NCBI GenBank assembly: GCA_016234985.1
Contig: JACRNK010000191.1
Location: forward strand, 1 to 14,058
Length of the DNA: 14,058 nt
From: Deltaproteobacteria bacterium
GTDB lineage: Bacteria > Desulfobacterota > GWC2-55-46 > UBA9637
Reading direction: 5' to 3'
The notes beneath the pieces were generated by a model. That model made no database searches. It was not told the origin of the DNA and was given only the letters and a program-made list of their open reading frames with translations. Shown here piece after piece: positions 13,422 through 14,058 of this stretch. The stretch's first letter is position 1, and each line of letters opens with the position of its first letter. A program made the translations under genes and the position numbers.

Positions 13422-13982
13422 GTTGTGGTTTGCGGGCAGGCATTTGTTTGGTATAATCAATTATCACAGAGAGGATAATAAATAGCGTTGTGGTTTGCGG
13501 GCAGGCATTTGTTTGGTATAATTAGGGCAACCAGCCTGAGTACCACTAAAAGGTTGTGGTTTGCGGGCAGGCATTTGTTTGGTATAATACGAGCCATTAA
13601 CCACAGCCGCTAATGCTCGTTGTGGTTTGCGGGCAGGCATTTGTTTGGTATAATACTTGCGGTAACGGTTATTGTGGTGCTTACGTTGTGGTTTGCGGGC
13701 AGGCATTTGTTTGGTATAATGCACATATATTTATTACGAACCAAAGAACCGTTGTGGTTTGCGGGCAGGCATTTGTTTGGTATAATGGCGCTGTTGAGTT
13801 TATCGTGTGGCTGATGTTGTGGTTTGCGGGCAGGCATTTGTTTGGTATAATAAACCAACTTCAACATCCTGAACAGCATATGTTGTGGTTTGCGGGCAGG
13901 CATTTGTTTGGTATAATTATCTAAAAGAAAGAAACAAGGAAATCTTGTTGTAGTTTGCGGGCAGGCATATGTTTGGAATAAT
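13422..13982 (+). CRISPR. Second CRISPR array, 9 repeats of 36 nt, type II-C-like
   Basis: Repeats start at 13422, 13487, 13553, 13619, 13685, 13751, 13816, 13882 and 13947. The first eight are identical; the ninth differs at repeat positions 6, 23 and 31. Eight unique spacers of 29-30 nt. Repeat length 36, spacer length 30, the GTTGTGG start, and an end in TGGTATAAT resemble type II-C arrays (Neisseria repeats start GTTGTAG and end TACAAT). The ends can pair weakly (GUUGUG with AUAAU/U, half of it G-U pairs). The repeat shares nothing with the I-C repeat, and no cas9, cas1, cas2 or tracrRNA for it is in the window. Type assignment is inference from the repeat alone. Confidence 0.95.
13430..13457 (+). 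promoter_or_regulatory. Promoter inside each repeat of the second array (first copy shown)
   Basis: TTGCGG (13430-13435), 16 nt, then extended -10 TGGTATAAT (13449-13457) at the very end of the repeat. The same signal occurs in repeats 1 to 8. Transcription would start about 7 nt into each spacer, giving crRNAs with roughly 23 nt of guide and the next repeat's 5' part, as established for Neisseria type II-C. In repeat 9 the -10 is changed to AATAAT. Confidence 0.65.
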
Positions 13983-13989
13983 AGCTACA

Positions 13990-14010
13990 CGGCAATCTAT
14001 TGATTTGCCG
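13990..14010. repeat. Small hairpin after the second array
   Basis: CGGCAA (13990-13995) and TTGCCG (14005-14010) form a 6-bp stem around a 9-nt loop. On the + strand it is followed by A8, not T, so it does not look like a + strand terminator. Role unknown. Confidence 0.5.
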
Positions 14011-14056
14011 AAAAAAAACGCCCGAACGAGTCAGAAAAAACTGATACGTTCGGGCG
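14011..14056 (-). terminator. Intrinsic terminator for a leftward transcript from beyond the window
   Basis: On the minus strand: CGCCCGAACG, 18 nt, CGTTCGGGCG, then eight T (complement of A 14011-14018). The inner part adds TCAG/CTGA around a T6 loop. A perfect 10-bp GC-rich stem plus T8 is a strong rho-independent terminator. It implies a gene or RNA right of 14058 running leftward, and it shields the second array from antisense transcription. Confidence 0.85.
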
Positions 14057-14058
14057 AT

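Noticed and set aside
12422..13460. Reading frames on both strands across the first array (repeated VAPHAGAWIET or FNPRARMGRD peptides)
   Set aside because: They are translations of the CRISPR repeat; no ribosome site and no protein family.
13464..13924. Reading frames across the second array (LWFAGRHLFGII and MPARKPQ repeats)
   Set aside because: Again translated CRISPR repeats and spacers.
12407..13946. Self-targeting spacers against genes in this window
   Set aside because: By eye I found no spacer matching the gua or cas genes; a proper alignment would be needed to exclude partial matches.
13947..13982. Degenerate ninth repeat as tracrRNA anti-repeat on the minus strand
   Set aside because: A minus transcript would need a promoter in the 28 nt left of the terminator, and no terminator or typical tracrRNA tail follows; a terminal-repeat explanation is simpler.

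Overview
The window is bacterial DNA. It starts inside a guanine-nucleotide operon (guaB, 5' end missing; guaA; a LOG-family nucleotide hydrolase), all on the + strand and tightly packed. It then becomes a defence island: a complete but rearranged type I-C CRISPR-Cas operon, a type I-C array of 16 repeats, and, abutting it, a second array of 9 repeats of a different type. Strong Shine-Dalgarno sites, overlapping genes and short dispersed repeats fit a Gram-negative environmental lineage. Nitrospirota or Desulfobacterota would fit, but that is a weak guess because nothing in the window is diagnostic of a phylum.

Layout: 2-3315 guaB-guaA-LOG. 3316-3770 is a junction region holding a candidate promoter, a 64-codon remnant of a type I-C cas3 HD domain, and a TATAAT element just before cas5c. 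3771-9508 is the effector module cas5c-cas8c(-cas11c, translated from an internal start)-cas7c-cas3. 9558-10130 is a four-helix-bundle (Avd/IVP-like) gene sitting inside the operon. 10138-12190 is the adaptation module cas4-cas1-cas2, with a lone degenerate CRISPR repeat and a palindromic element between cas1 and cas2. 12191-12374 is the leader. 12375-13389 is the I-C array (32-nt repeats, 15 spacers of 32-35 nt). 13390-13421 is a spacer-sized junction. 13422-13982 is the second array (36-nt repeats, 8 spacers of 29-30 nt). 14011-14056 is an intrinsic terminator reading leftward, from a gene beyond the window.

How it should work: Cas5c processes the I-C pre-crRNA. Cas5c, Cas7c, Cas8c and Cas11c form Cascade, Cas3 degrades the target, and Cas4-Cas1-Cas2 acquire spacers. 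The second array has repeats like those of type II-C systems. Each repeat ends in a perfect extended -10 box (TGGTATAAT) with a -35-like TTGCGG 16 nt upstream, so each spacer could have its own promoter, as in Neisseria. No cas9 and no tracrRNA is visible, so the array is either an orphan or served from outside the window.

The most interesting points are: the head-to-tail fusion of two different array types through a 32-nt junction with no degenerate repeat on either side of it; the replacement of the canonical cas3 (a remnant remains upstream of cas5c) by a different Cas3 placed after cas7; the remnant's breakpoint, which resembles the 3' end of the second array's repeat and supplies a TATAAT; the extra repeat between cas1 and cas2; and the four-helix-bundle gene between the two Cas modules.
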